A stretch of 64,000 nt of DNA from Empedobacter tilapiae (GCF_004785645.1 NZ_SRPE01000007.1:182723-246722), one strand, 5' to 3'; positions 40,536-50,112 are shown, counted from the stretch's first letter. Translations and numbers: made by a program. Notes: generated by a model from the letters alone, not told the origin.

Positions 40536-42423
40536 AACTTGTAAATCCGTTACTTAAAGCATTTGCATACATTCGTTTTAGTTTATCAAACGATACGTTA
40601 TATTTTATTTGATCTTCTTGAAGAGCATCCAATTTAGAAAGATTGAATTCAGCTGCATCTTTTAAACATAACCTCATCAAAGCTTCTAACGATTTTATAA
40701 TCTTTGAGCGTGAGCCATGTAATTTTGGTAACAGTTTTTGCATTACAGCAAAGTCAATTTTATCCTCTTCACTAAGAGAAGAATCTAATTTTGAGAATTG
40801 TGCAAACAGCAAATGAATCTCGAAAGCTGTACGGTAACCAAATTCAGCTCCGATTGTTTTCAATTCTTTAAAGAATTCTACCAAAGTTTCATTTAAAACT
40901 TCATTAGACGCTGTATCATTCTGTTTAGATAATGTGATAAAACTCGATGCCATTGCAGCACCTTCCGAAATTAACTGCGATAGATCTACTTTTTTAGGTT
41001 CAGCTAAAAAAACTTTTAAATCATCTTCATCCAATCGAAACTCAATGACATTTGCACGATCCAATACTTTTGGACTAAACATATACGTCGTTTCATCTAT
41101 ATTCACTGTTCCAATAATAAACAGATTTTTAGGCCAAGAAATTGTCTGAGGTATTTCTAAATCATTTGTTGATGTTCTTTTAGACCCTGTATAAAGTTTA
41201 ATCGAATCCTCCGATTCCATAATACTTAAGAAATCTGCAAAATAACGTTCTACATGTGATAAATTCATTTCATCTAAAACCAAAAAATATGGTTTATCTT
41301 GATTTTCAGATTTCGAAGCATTTATCATTAATTGCAATACACCATTGTCTGGCATCACATATTCATCCTCTTTTAATCCATTTGGGTACCCTAATAATGG
41401 TTCACGATTAATCCAATCGGCACCTACAGCTACTAATTTATATTGTTCTTCTCTTTCGCACATCCATTGAATAAATGATTGCGCTAATTTGGTTTTTCCC
41501 GAACCTGCTAATCCTGTTAGAATCACAAAAGGTTTTGTAAGTAATGAAGCAACAAATCGTTGCACTAACTTATTATTGAATTGGAGGTTTGATTTTGTTA
41601 ATGAATTACTAAAAGCATTAATGTCAAAATCTTTATTCTTTATCATACTCTTTTCAATTGATGAATGTTGCTTACTATCACGATTCATTAATTCCAGATA
41701 TTCCTCAATTAATAGATCAAGATCTCTTTTTAATGTATCTTGAGAAGGTAAATTCGTTGCATCATATACTTTAAATACATAAGAATTACCATAACTTTTT
41801 AATTTTATATCTAATTCTTCTTTAAAATAATCTTTTATAGATGTTTTACTATCTAGTTTGTCCCATTTCAATGTAGGTTCATTAGTTTCACTAACACCAT
41901 ATGCTAAAACTAAAATATTATGTTCTTTATAATACAGAAATACAGGATAAATTCCTTCTTTAACCTTTTGTTGATTTCCTAAGAAAGCAATCCATGGTAT
42001 AGCTGTTGAACGACCTACTCCATAAGATATCTCAACAGCAAGTTTTTTATACGCTCCTTTACTTTTCCTAATAAAATTAGTTGCTTCCGAATTTGTTCCT
42101 TGACCAATTACTTGACTATTCGCTACTTCAATAAATTCTTGTATATTTACCATTTGTTCAACTTTAGGAATTACATGAAACCCATTTTCAATTAAATATT
42201 TAAAAGCCTTTTCTGTACTATTTTTAAAATCTTTTAACAACAGTTCTTTACCTCCTTTTAATTCATTTGCTTTTGACAACACTAAAATTGGAGGGTATTT
42301 TTTACCTTCATATACTAAATCATATGTAGAAGATTCCCTTCCTTTAAATTCTTCAGGATGTTGATCTAAATATTCAATTGCGTTTACTAATTCTTCACTC
42401 GAAAAGCTATATTCCATTACCAA
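40522..42423 (-). CDS. McrB-like AAA+ ATPase/GTPase
   Basis: A 633-residue motor protein. The N-terminus carries a ScoMcrA/SRA-hinge-like region (SSEELVNAIEYLDQHPEEF), then an MrcB_N (DUF3578) modified-DNA reader with AIPWIAFLGNQQKVKEGIYP near 160. The AAA+ domain has Walker A ILTGLAGSGKTKLAQ near 300 and Walker B FLVLDEMNLSHVERYFADF near 385, then GTVNIDETTYMF, the NVDET-type sensor of McrB GTPases. It forms the translocating ring that drives the DUF2357 nuclease. A second ATG at 42417 is an equally good start. Confidence 0.87.
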   Translation of the reverse strand: MVMEYSFSSEELVNAIEYLDQHPEEFKGRESSTYDLVYEGKKYPPILVLSKANELKGGKELLLKDFKNSTEKAFKYLIENGFHVIPKVEQMVNIQEFIEVANSQVIGQGTNSEATNFIRKSKGAYKKLAVEISYGVGRSTAIPWIAFLGNQQKVKEGIYPVFLYYKEHNILVLAYGVSETNEPTLKWDKLDSKTSIKDYFKEELDIKLKSYGNSYVFKVYDATNLPSQDTLKRDLDLLIEEYLELMNRDSKQHSSIEKSMIKNKDFDINAFSNSLTKSNLQFNNKLVQRFVASLLTKPFVILTGLAGSGKTKLAQSFIQWMCEREEQYKLVAVGADWINREPLLGYPNGLKEDEYVMPDNGVLQLMINASKSENQDKPYFLVLDEMNLSHVERYFADFLSIMESEDSIKLYTGSKRTSTNDLEIPQTISWPKNLFIIGTVNIDETTYMFSPKVLDRANVIEFRLDEDDLKVFLAEPKKVDLSQLISEGAAMASSFITLSKQNDTASNEVLNETLVEFFKELKTIGAEFGYRTAFEIHLLFAQFSKLDSSLSEEDKIDFAVMQKLLPKLHGSRSKIIKSLEALMRLCLKDAAEFNLSKLDALQEDQIKYNVSFDKLKRMYANALSNGFTSYAEA

Positions 42424-42500
42424 TACTATATGTTGATAAAAATAATAAAACTAACCTAAGTAAGCAATTCTAAATTTTGATTAAATTGAACCTATAAATT

Positions 42501-42716
42501 ATGACAAAAGAAAATATAACCAACGAAAGCATTTCTATTTTAGAAATACCAACTGTTTTAAACCCTCCCATAGATCTAAAATTTACAGATCATTCGATCT
42601 ATTGTCCTTTATGCAACATAGAGATTGATTTAGAAAAACAAGTAATAAAAGATGGAGACGATGTATGTTGTGAAGATTGTAACCATAAGATAGTTTTCAG
42701 AATTATAAGAGTTTAG
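42501..42716 (+). CDS. Small zinc-ribbon protein
   Basis: A 71-residue protein. After a variable 30-residue N-terminus it has two Cys pairs, YCPLCNIEID and VCCEDCNHKI, about 20 residues apart, the spacing of a zinc ribbon. No family name is offered. It is alone on + between the McrB-like gene and the repeat-containing spacer. Confidence 0.55.
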   Translation: MTKENITNESISILEIPTVLNPPIDLKFTDHSIYCPLCNIEIDLEKQVIKDGDDVCCEDCNHKIVFRIIRV

Positions 42717-42770
42717 TGTATTTAGAATACAATCGCATAATTATTTAGATTGAAACAAATAAAAAGAGGT

Positions 42771-42799
42771 CGCTCCCTGAGGATCTTGATGGGAAAAGG
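42771..42799. repeat. CCCTGAGG palindromic repeat, copy R1 (diverged)
   Basis: CGCTCCCTGAGGATCTTGAT then GGGAAAAGG: the outer arms CCC/GGG remain, but the middle has lost its pairing. Confidence 0.5.
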
Positions 42800-42961
42800 T
42801 TAAACACTCAAAGGGAGAAGGTTTTCAGTATGGGTGAAATTTAGTTTATATTTATTGGTAATTAAAATTCGTCAGTTCGAGTGATTTTTCGAAATAATAC
42901 TTCGATAAACAGTACAAGTTGAAGAAAAATTGTATCGAGAATAGAATTTTATCCCCAAAAA

Positions 42962-43010
42962 ACCTCAGCCACCAACAGATCGTTCCCTGAGGCTCTCGAA
43001 GGGAAAAGAT
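42962..43010. repeat. CCCTGAGG palindromic repeat, copy R2
   Basis: ACCTCAGCCACC then GTTCCCTGAGGCTCTCGAAG and GGAA. TTCCCT pairs with AGGGAA and GAG with CTC. Its right end abuts the last codons of the dndC-like fragment. Confidence 0.7.
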
Positions 43011-43162
43011 TAAACAATACAAGCTGAAGTTAATAAAACGGTTGAATCTTTTCCTCCACTAAAACCAATAATCCATGGTCTTTCACTAGTATCTGCATAT
43101 GTATACTGATCTATTATCTCATCAATAATTTGTTCAGCTTTTTTACTTCTAATCTTTTCCAT
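43010..43162 (-). pseudogene. N-terminal fragment of a DndC/SspD-like PP-loop sulfurtransferase
   Basis: An unlisted short frame of 50 codons. It starts MEKIRSKKAEQIIDEIID and contains PWIIGFSGGKDSTVLL. SGGKDST is the PP-loop ATP-binding motif of the PAPS-reductase-like family, and PW(I/V)IG(F/Y)SGGKDST near residue 40 is typical of DndC and its relatives. The frame then hits a stop exactly where the CCCTGAGG repeat begins, so about 90 percent of the gene is missing. DndC and SspD add phosphorothioate sulfur to DNA. The fragment points to a lost modification system beside the DUF262 genes. Confidence 0.6.
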
Positions 43163-43342
43163 ATCCACTTAACAATTTCTATAATTAGGTATAGAAATTT
43201 ACAGAACAAAGTTAATATATTTTAACCGTATAGTTTACTTGAATGATAATCTTCTATCATAATATTATGCAACTACATGATTCTAATCAAAGTAGAAAAA
43301 AATATGTAAATCATATTTTAATATTTCTAAACTTTCATTTAA

Positions 43343-43356
43343 TACGGTTAACCGTA
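43343..43356. promoter_or_regulatory. Palindrome TACGGTTAACCGTA, candidate operator
   Basis: A perfect 14-bp palindrome between the dndC-like fragment and the DUF262 pair, with a matching half-site TTAACCGTA at 43222-43230 closer to the fragment. The pair of sites could control both divergent units. Confidence 0.5.
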
Positions 43357-43453
43357 ATTTTATATAAAATAATTGTCAGATATTGAAAAAAATCTAATAG
43401 TATAAAAAATACCATTTTATGTATTAAGAATTTTTATACAATATTAAAAATAA

Positions 43454-45259
43454 ATGAAAGAAAAAAATAGCATAGCATTTATTCCTTTAAATCATTTGAA
43501 AAGCAAACATTTTGTAGTTAAGGAATATCAACGCGGGTATAAATGGGAAAGTGAACAAATTCTAGCTTTATTGAATGATATAGATTATCATAAAACGGGT
43601 AAATATTGTCTACAGCCTATTATTACTGACGAAAGTAATAATGAAATAGAATTAATAGATGGGCAGCAGCGTATAACAACCTTATACTTATTACTCCACT
43701 TTTTAGATGAAACAAAATTTTATACAATAGATTATCAAACACGGAGAGCTTCTCAGACTTTTATAAATAATGAACTCTCTAAAATGAGTGATGCAATAGT
43801 AAAAAACAAAGACTGGGAAACATTTATATCATCCTATAGTGATATAGATAATACTGTAAATTTCAATAATGTAGATATTTATCATTTTTATTTAGTTTAT
43901 AAAGAAATATTTTCCTGGTTTAATGAAAAATCAGAAGAGTTTAAAAATGATTTTAGATTAAAAATTTTAAATCAAGTATACGTCATTTGGTATGATATTA
44001 AAAATAATAACAGAAATCTAAGTGCTGAAGATGTTTTTTTGAACTTAAATGCTGGTAAAATTCCACTTACTAATTCTGAATTAATTAAAGCTCTTTTTAT
44101 ACTTGATATTCAAAAAAGATTCGCAAATGAAATTGCTACTTTAAAATCTGTTGAATTAGCCGCAGAATGGGATAATATTGAAAATCAATTACACGAATCT
44201 GAATTTTGGTTCTTTATCTGCGACCATGTTTATTATAATAATCTGGATACTCGTATTGACTTGGTGATTGATTTAACGAATAAAATTTCTCCAAAAAAAG
44301 ATTGGGATGGTATGGAAGCTTACAGAATCTATGAAAATGAGTTCATAAAAGAAAATCAATTAAATTGGGAAAACATTAAGCAAACATTTAATAAACTAGA
44401 TGAATGGTATAGAGATAAAGAGTTATATCACTTTGTTGGATATATTATTGTAAGCCAAATAAAAAAACTTTCCGAAATCATCAAATTAAGTAGTGGAAAA
44501 AGTAAAATTGAATTTAAAGATATATTAATTAAAATAATAAAAAGTGAGCTAAATAAATCAAAAAAATTAGAAAATAATTTGATACAAAAGATTTATGATT
44601 TAGATGTAATTAATTATGAAGATCATCCACTTGAATGCAAAAAACTTCTTTTATTGCTTAACGTACAATATTTCTTAAATAACTCAAGTCATAATAAATT
44701 CCCTTTTAACTTATATCGTAACGAATCTTGGAGTGTAGAACACATCAATCCTCAAAACCCAAAAACTTTTAAAACAGTTGGTCAAATAGTAAAATGGTTA
44801 AAGTCATTTGAAGTGTACTATGAAAAGTATCCACCAATACATTTGGAAATTATCCAAGAAATCAAAGATTTACATAATCTTTTAAGTAACTCAGAAAATG
44901 AAAATAAAAAACTATCAGAATTAAAATTAGAAAAAACAAGCATAGAGAAATTGCAGAACGTAATAGACAAAATTACAAACGATTTGGATTTGCATAGCAT
45001 AGCTAATTTGACATTACTCGATAGAAATACGAATAGTAAGTTAGGAAATAACATTTTTTTGGACAAAAGAAAAGTTCTTTTAGATCTTTATTACACACCA
45101 AAAGAAAAAGGGGTTTTTATTCCAGAGTGTACAAAAGATGTTTTTACTAAAAATTTTTCCAAAGAAAACGAAAATATATCAGATGAACTCTTTTCCTTAA
45201 AAGATATGAGTGATTATAAAGAACATCTGAAAAAACAATTGAAACTTTATTATCAATAA
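43454..45259 (+). CDS. DUF262/DUF1524 (GmrSD-like) protein, first of a pair
   Basis: A 601-residue protein. The DUF262 N-domain shows VVKEYQRGYKWESEQILALL, the loop CLQPIITD and the motif IELIDGQQRITTLYLLL near 72. LSAEDVFLNLNAGKIPLTNSE near 195 is the family sequence after it. The C-terminal HNH (DUF1524) has WSVEHINPQNP near 425 and ANLTLLDRNTNSKLGNN near 520. GmrSD-type enzymes cut modified DNA using nucleotide hydrolysis. Its stop is followed immediately by the ATG of the second DUF262 gene. Confidence 0.87.
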   Translation: MKEKNSIAFIPLNHLKSKHFVVKEYQRGYKWESEQILALLNDIDYHKTGKYCLQPIITDESNNEIELIDGQQRITTLYLLLHFLDETKFYTIDYQTRRASQTFINNELSKMSDAIVKNKDWETFISSYSDIDNTVNFNNVDIYHFYLVYKEIFSWFNEKSEEFKNDFRLKILNQVYVIWYDIKNNNRNLSAEDVFLNLNAGKIPLTNSELIKALFILDIQKRFANEIATLKSVELAAEWDNIENQLHESEFWFFICDHVYYNNLDTRIDLVIDLTNKISPKKDWDGMEAYRIYENEFIKENQLNWENIKQTFNKLDEWYRDKELYHFVGYIIVSQIKKLSEIIKLSSGKSKIEFKDILIKIIKSELNKSKKLENNLIQKIYDLDVINYEDHPLECKKLLLLLNVQYFLNNSSHNKFPFNLYRNESWSVEHINPQNPKTFKTVGQIVKWLKSFEVYYEKYPPIHLEIIQEIKDLHNLLSNSENENKKLSELKLEKTSIEKLQNVIDKITNDLDLHSIANLTLLDRNTNSKLGNNIFLDKRKVLLDLYYTPKEKGVFIPECTKDVFTKNFSKENENISDELFSLKDMSDYKEHLKKQLKLYYQ

Positions 45260-47503
45260 ATGAAAAATACATTTTATACATTTTGGCAGCTAATAGATGA
45301 ATGTACAATAGAAATTCCTACTATTCAACGTGATTATACTTATGGAAGAGAAGGGTCTCGTGAAATCAGTAAGAAATTAATTCATTCTATTTTAAAATCT
45401 TTACAAGATAATGATGCTTCTTTACATCTGGATTTTGTTTATGGAAAAAAATTAGGAATTGATAATTTTATTGCCCTTGAGAGAAATAAAAATAGTATTG
45501 ACACACTACTTCTTTCACTTAAAAACTATGCGGAAAACTTAAATATTTCCGTTAATTTCAATACTCAACAAAAACAAAACTTAGAAGCTGAGGTTGTTAC
45601 TTTCATTCCATTAGATGGACAACAAAGATTAACTACTTTATTTTTAGTACATTGGTATGTAAGCAATGTTTTAAAAGATAATACTTCAAAAAAAGTACTT
45701 CAAAGATTTAAATATGCTACACGAACAAGTTCAAAAGAATTCTTACAGTTTCTAACAAATGACACCTATCACTTTGACTGTAATTCAAAAACTTTTAGAA
45801 AAAACATAGAAAATCATGAAGGTTTTTTTACAAAATGGTTAAAAGATCCTACTGTCATAAGTATGCTTTCAGTCTTAGAAGAAACTCATAAACAATTTTT
45901 GGAAAAAAGATTAGAAGCAAGGGAAGTATGGGAAAAATTAGAAAAGAAAGAAGTAATAACCTTTGATTTTTTTGACTTAGAGGATTTCGAGTTAACAGAT
46001 GAACTGTATTTAAAAATGAATGCAAGAGGAAAAAAACTTACTCATTTTGAAAATTTCAAAGCTTGGCTATTTAAAGAATTTACCAATCAAATTCAAATAA
46101 ATGGTTGGAAAAAAAAGATTGATCTCGAGTGGAATGACTTATTCTGGAATCAAAAACCATTAGGAGATTCAAAAATTGACATCCCTTATTTACAGTTTTT
46201 TAAAAATATGTTTCTCGGAGACTTCCTAATGGACGAAAGTATTTCAGAAAAAGATTCTAATATTGATTTATTAAGATCTGAAACTGATTTTAATCCTGTT
46301 TCATTGTTCGAAAAAAATATAATTTTTCAAAATAATATAGAAAGCTATTTAACAGTTTTAGAATATTGCATCAATTTAAAGATTAAAATAAATCCTCTTT
46401 ATAATGAAGCTGAAAATGTAAATAATTTTCTCTTTTCTAAAAATATAGGTTTAAGTTGGTGGCATACTACAATGTATTTCGCTATCACTAGATATATTAT
46501 TAAAAATAAAAGTAACCTCACACATATTAATAAATGGACAAGAGTAATTTCGAATCTTATCTATAATACCCCAATTGAATCACCTAAATTGTTCAGTGAG
46601 GCTGCTATTAGTATTTTAGAATTATTAGATAAAGTACAAGATCAAAACGTTTATGAAGTTATTGAGCAATTAAAAACTTCTGAAATTAGTTTCTTTAATG
46701 AGAAACAAAAAGAAGAAGAAATCTTTAAAGCCAAAAAAATTATTAATGAACCTCAACATGATTGGGAAGTTCTCTTTATAGATCTGGAAAATCACAACTA
46801 TTTCTATGGTCAAATAGGATTCATATTTAAACTAAATGAATCTAAGGATTATTCAATTTTTATAGAAAATTCGCTTAAAACAAGACTACTATTTTCGGAA
46901 GAGATAATGAAGAATTCCAATTATTTACTATACAGAAGTTTTTTAACCTTTGGAAATTGCTTTTTAAAGAATGGGAATAACCTTACCTATCCTTCAAATT
47001 TAAGAGGTACTTTAAGAAATCGTAACGAAAATTGGAGAAGATTTATTGATCAGAAATTTATTTTTTTAAAACAATTAGTTGATGAAATTAATCCAATTGA
47101 TAATATAACATCTCAACTCAATGATTTAATTAATTGTTATGTCTTTTCTTCAACAAATAATAGTAAATTGATTAAAAATCCAGTACTATTAAGTTATCCT
47201 GAAAAGAATCATATTCGAATCTATGATAACGGATATTATCTCCTTAACAAAACTAGAATATATGGTTTCTTTAAAGAAGTATTTACTTATGATTGGTTCA
47301 TAATGAACCCATCTACTTGTAAAGAACATTCTATTGAATACATAGATGGTAAGGGGGAAGATAGCGACCCAGGATTACTTTTAAAAAATATTAATAAAAA
47401 AATAATAATAGATAGTAAATCTTTAAAATTCAAACTTGAAGATGAATCTGATATTTATGAAACAGTAGAAGAAATTTTAAAAAAGATGAAAGTTAATGTA
47501 TAA
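45260..47503 (+). CDS. DUF262 family protein, second of a pair
   Basis: A 747-residue partner. The DUF262 domain is clear: ECTIEIPTIQRDYTYGREGS near 15, IPLDGQQRLTTLFLVHWY near 120, and DELYLKMNARGKKLTHFENF near 250. The long C-terminal region is helical, and I see no complete HNH motif, so this subunit may have lost nuclease activity and serve as a sensor or ATPase. It starts right after the stop of the first gene, with no gap. Two-protein DUF262 sets recur in defence islands. A terminator follows. Confidence 0.83.
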   Translation: MKNTFYTFWQLIDECTIEIPTIQRDYTYGREGSREISKKLIHSILKSLQDNDASLHLDFVYGKKLGIDNFIALERNKNSIDTLLLSLKNYAENLNISVNFNTQQKQNLEAEVVTFIPLDGQQRLTTLFLVHWYVSNVLKDNTSKKVLQRFKYATRTSSKEFLQFLTNDTYHFDCNSKTFRKNIENHEGFFTKWLKDPTVISMLSVLEETHKQFLEKRLEAREVWEKLEKKEVITFDFFDLEDFELTDELYLKMNARGKKLTHFENFKAWLFKEFTNQIQINGWKKKIDLEWNDLFWNQKPLGDSKIDIPYLQFFKNMFLGDFLMDESISEKDSNIDLLRSETDFNPVSLFEKNIIFQNNIESYLTVLEYCINLKIKINPLYNEAENVNNFLFSKNIGLSWWHTTMYFAITRYIIKNKSNLTHINKWTRVISNLIYNTPIESPKLFSEAAISILELLDKVQDQNVYEVIEQLKTSEISFFNEKQKEEEIFKAKKIINEPQHDWEVLFIDLENHNYFYGQIGFIFKLNESKDYSIFIENSLKTRLLFSEEIMKNSNYLLYRSFLTFGNCFLKNGNNLTYPSNLRGTLRNRNENWRRFIDQKFIFLKQLVDEINPIDNITSQLNDLINCYVFSSTNNSKLIKNPVLLSYPEKNHIRIYDNGYYLLNKTRIYGFFKEVFTYDWFIMNPSTCKEHSIEYIDGKGEDSDPGLLLKNINKKIIIDSKSLKFKLEDESDIYETVEEILKKMKVNV

Positions 47504-47544
47504 AATACATTAGGACTAACTTCTATTTAAACTCTATTATAAAT

Positions 47545-47580
47545 AAACCTCGTCTTTAGACTCACTAAACGAGGTTTTTT
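47545..47580 (+). terminator. Terminator after the DUF262 pair
   Basis: AAACCTCGT (47545-47553) pairs with ACGAGGTTT (47569-47577), with an inner TTTAG/CTAAA stem, then a T-run. Confidence 0.85.
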
Positions 47581-47650
47581 ATATGAAACCGTATTTTTTT
47601 GTGAAATAGTTTTTTGATATTTGAGGATAACTTTTAAATCTATCGTAAAA

Positions 47651-48349
47651 ATGACTTTACACGAAGCTATTATCAAAGTTTTAAAATCCAGAGGTAGAGA
47701 AATGACTACAACCGAGATTGCTTATGAACTAAATCGGAATAAATGGTATCAAAAAAAAGATGGTTCTGATATAATTCCGTATCAAATTCATGGTAGAACA
47801 AAAAATTATCCTATTTTTTTCAAAAGAAATGGTTCTGTTGTTTCATTAGTTGAAAATGAAGTAAAATGTAAACAACCAGAATTATCTAACAAAAATAGGA
47901 GAGAAAAACCTAAACAATTAAAAAGTGGTAATTCTGATGAATTTTATATTTTAGGTTTATGTGATGAAATATTAGGTTATTCTTCTAGTAGACAACACAA
48001 GTTTGACTTTTTGAAAGGAGATATGAATCAACAAGGAAAAAGTTCATTTCTACCTGTAGATGCATACTATGAAGAATTAAAACTTGTTATAGAATACCGT
48101 GAAAAAAAACATTCAGAAAGTGTTAGTTTCTTCGACAAACCAAATAAAATTACTGTAAGCGGTGTAAATCGTGGCGAACAAAGAAAAATATATGATCAAA
48201 GAAGACGAGATATATTACCTAAAAATGGTATTAAATTAATTGAGATATCATATTCAGACTTTAATTATGATAAACAAAAAAGAATAATTAGAGACAAAAA
48301 TAAAGATTCAGATATTTTGAAACATATAATCAACGAACATATTAATTAA
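47651..48349 (+). CDS. HARE-HTH domain restriction endonuclease-like protein
   Basis: About 232 residues from the ATG at 47651. The N-terminal 70 residues match the HARE-HTH winged helix: MTLHEAIIKVLKSRGREMTT, TEIAYELNRNKWYQKKDGS, PYQIHGRTKNYPIFFK. HARE-HTH domains are often joined to restriction nucleases and thought to read modified bases. The C-terminal domain (about 105-230) has FLPVDAYYEELKLVIEYRE and later RRRDILPKNGIKLIEISYSD, a D ... ExxE core with a late Lys strand like a Vsr/PD-(D/E)xK nuclease. It lies about 150 bases after the DUF262 pair with its own terminator between, so it is a separate unit. Confidence 0.72.
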   Translation: MTLHEAIIKVLKSRGREMTTTEIAYELNRNKWYQKKDGSDIIPYQIHGRTKNYPIFFKRNGSVVSLVENEVKCKQPELSNKNRREKPKQLKSGNSDEFYILGLCDEILGYSSSRQHKFDFLKGDMNQQGKSSFLPVDAYYEELKLVIEYREKKHSESVSFFDKPNKITVSGVNRGEQRKIYDQRRRDILPKNGIKLIEISYSDFNYDKQKRIIRDKNKDSDILKHIINEHIN

Positions 48350-48435
48350 ATGAATTATCATTCTATTATTAATTAGTTTTCCGAAATAATCGAGAAAATC
48401 ATTCCCCGAAACTCTAAAACAAAAAAAGATCGTAA

Positions 48436-48501
48436 AAGTGTGACATCTAGAATCTCAGCCACCATGAAAATCCGTTCCCTGAGGTGCTCGAAGGGAAAAG
48501 G
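48436..48501. repeat. CCCTGAGG palindromic repeat, copy R3
   Basis: GTGTGACATCTAGAATCTCA then GCCACC, then CGTTCCCTGAGGTGCTCGAA and GGGAAAAGG. The layout matches copy R5, with TTCCCT/AGGGAA and GAG/CTC stems. Confidence 0.7.
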
Positions 48502-48536
48502 AATTCAAGAAATAAAGCGTATACAACTAAACTAAC

Positions 48537-48598
48537 CTTATTCTTATTCTTATTCTTATTCTTATTCTTATTCTTATTCTTATTCTTATTCTTATTCT
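48537..48598. repeat. Perfect hexanucleotide array (CTTATT)10
   Basis: Ten exact copies of CTTATT (48537-48596) plus two bases. In one frame it would encode alternating Leu-Phe, but no plausible gene contains it. It is the only long microsatellite in the window. Confidence 0.9.
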
Positions 48599-48697
48599 CA
48601 ACCTCATTTCCACTACTCTCTCACCCTCTCAAAAAGGAATTTTATCAAACAATATCCCCTAGAGAAAGTGGTGTTTATTTTTACGCTTTATTATTAT

Positions 48698-49003
48698 CAA
48701 TATTGTAATTCGATTTTAACAACGAATTTATAAACCGTCATTGCTGAAAAGTCGAGATTACTGTAAATAAGATTTTTAAAGCTGACATACGATTTGCAGA
48801 CGAGTTTCAATCCATTGAAGCGAACGTAAAAAAGATTAGTGAGCGATAGCGAGTTATTTAAGATTTTTAGTGAGTAAAATAAAGATTGAACGTCGAAAAT
48901 CGCAGTCTTGATTTTTTTTGATTCGTTTTTTTTATCAAGAAAAAAAATGAATAAATAAAGCATTTAGCGAATAGCCGTTATTGACAGACTTGTAAGCACA
49001 GAC
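48698..49003 (+). repeat. Body-B repeat (B2) nested inside a body-A repeat
   Basis: The left part of body A (CCGTCATTGCTGAAAAGTCG, 48735 on) is interrupted. Body B runs 48782-48952, with basal stem CGATTT (48790-48795), GACG (48799-48802) and TTCAATC (48806-48812) against AAATCG (48897-48902), CGTC (48891-48894) and GATTGAA (48884-48890). The right part of body A (AAGCATTTAGCGAATAGCCG onward) then resumes at 48958. Confidence 0.75.
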
Positions 49004-49159
49004 TTTGCATTAAGGTAAAAGTTTAGAAATGTACCTAAGCTCCACTGGAGCTTCTCCTCTTAATTTCAAATGTTTTTGCGTCAAGGTTTCCCCGAAGGGC
49101 ATATGAATTCATTTAAAAACAATTAAAAAGTCATGAATAAAAATGAACGTAAAATCCTT

Positions 49160-49340
49160 TCTATCACTTTTTTGGAAGCAAAAAAGTAATCAAAAAACTC
49201 TTGTCTTTGATTTTCGACGGTTAAAATTAGTTTCAGTCATTCAATATTTTAAATCATTTGCTACGCAAACAGTAAAATATTTTAACCATGCCCTAAACTT
49301 TTTGACACTCGCCTCCAAATCATATGACATTTTTATGATC
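49160..49340 (-). repeat. Structured repeat, body C (mirrored orientation)
   Basis: The left end has the hairpin ACTTTTTTG ... CAAAAAAGT, followed by the text CTTGTCTTTGATTTTCGACG. The body pairs AATATTTTA with TAAAATATT around CATTTGCTACGCAAACAG. The tail TCCAAATCATATGACATTTT also occurs alone at 6974-6993. Confidence 0.6.
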
Positions 49341-49545
49341 CTTTTTCTATACTCAAATCCACTTTTAACAACGAATTTCAAAACCGTCATCGCTGAAAAG
49401 TAGAGCGTCAATTCGGCGTAAAGAGCGTTAAAAATGATTTACTGTTCACATTTTATATGTGAATGATTTAAAGCATTTAGCAAATAGTCGTTATTGACCA
49501 ACTTGTAAGCACAGACTTGACGTTTTTGGTTCGTTTTTCGTCAAG
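49341..49545 (+). repeat. Structured repeat, body A, copy A4 with altered switch
   Basis: Apical hairpin TTCACAT (49445-49451) with ATGTGAA (49457-49463). The switch stem is CTTGACG (49516-49522) with CGTCAAG (49539-49545), longer than in other copies and changed on both sides. The T/A hairpin is lost and the text runs on into GTTTCCCCGAAGGGC. Confidence 0.8.
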
Positions 49546-50112
49546 GTTTCCCCGAAGGGCATATGAATTCATTTGAAAACAATAATAACCCATGAATAAA
49601 AATGAACATATAATTATTATCAACTTGTAACAATTTTTACCTAAGCTCCACTAACTCCTTTCAAGAAGGAAATTATCTCCTTGATTTTGTATATTTATCG
49701 TCTAAGTCTTCGATACAACGTTTTGCAAACGTTACTCTGACTGACGAATCAAGCCACCTGAGCAAAATCGAAGGGTAATTCAGCTTAACTTATAGTTATT
49801 ATTAACATAATTACAATTACTAAATGTCATCTTGAACTCGTTTCAAAATCTCATCCAATGTGTTATTTCGAGGAATTGAGAAATCTCAGTCTATACTTTT
49901 GATTTCGACTCCGCTCAATTAATGACATTTACAATCAGATACTACTTTTTACATAATACATAGTACAACTCTAAAATCTCTATTTTCACATCTAACATAT
50001 CTACTTACTACATTTATACTTTTTACATATTACATTGTACAACCATCTCAATACTCATATCTAAAATCTCATCCTCATCCTATAATACATAATACTTATA
50101 ACTTAAAAAAAA

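Larger units (their letters stand above)
42717..43453. other. 737-base spacer with repeats, a gene fragment and an operator
   Basis: Holds the CCCTGAGG palindromes at 42771 and 42962, a decayed CGTCAGTTCGAGTGA repeat at 42873-42940, a dndC-like fragment at 43010-43162 (-) and the palindrome TACGGTTAACCGTA at 43343. The remainder is AT-rich promoter-like DNA before the DUF262 pair. Confidence 0.65.

Noticed and set aside
48484..48708. Plus-strand frame with a Leu-Phe tract
   Set aside because: Produced by the CTTATT array; no protein-like sequence around it.
48697..48963. Minus-strand frame with a Lys-rich, Leu/Phe-rich translation, echoed at 51053-51247
   Set aside because: Both are translations of body-B repeats; conservation follows RNA/DNA pairing rather than codon positions.
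49143..49403. Plus-strand frame of 86 codons
   Set aside because: Crosses the body-C repeat and the leader of A4; typical spurious frame of these repeats.
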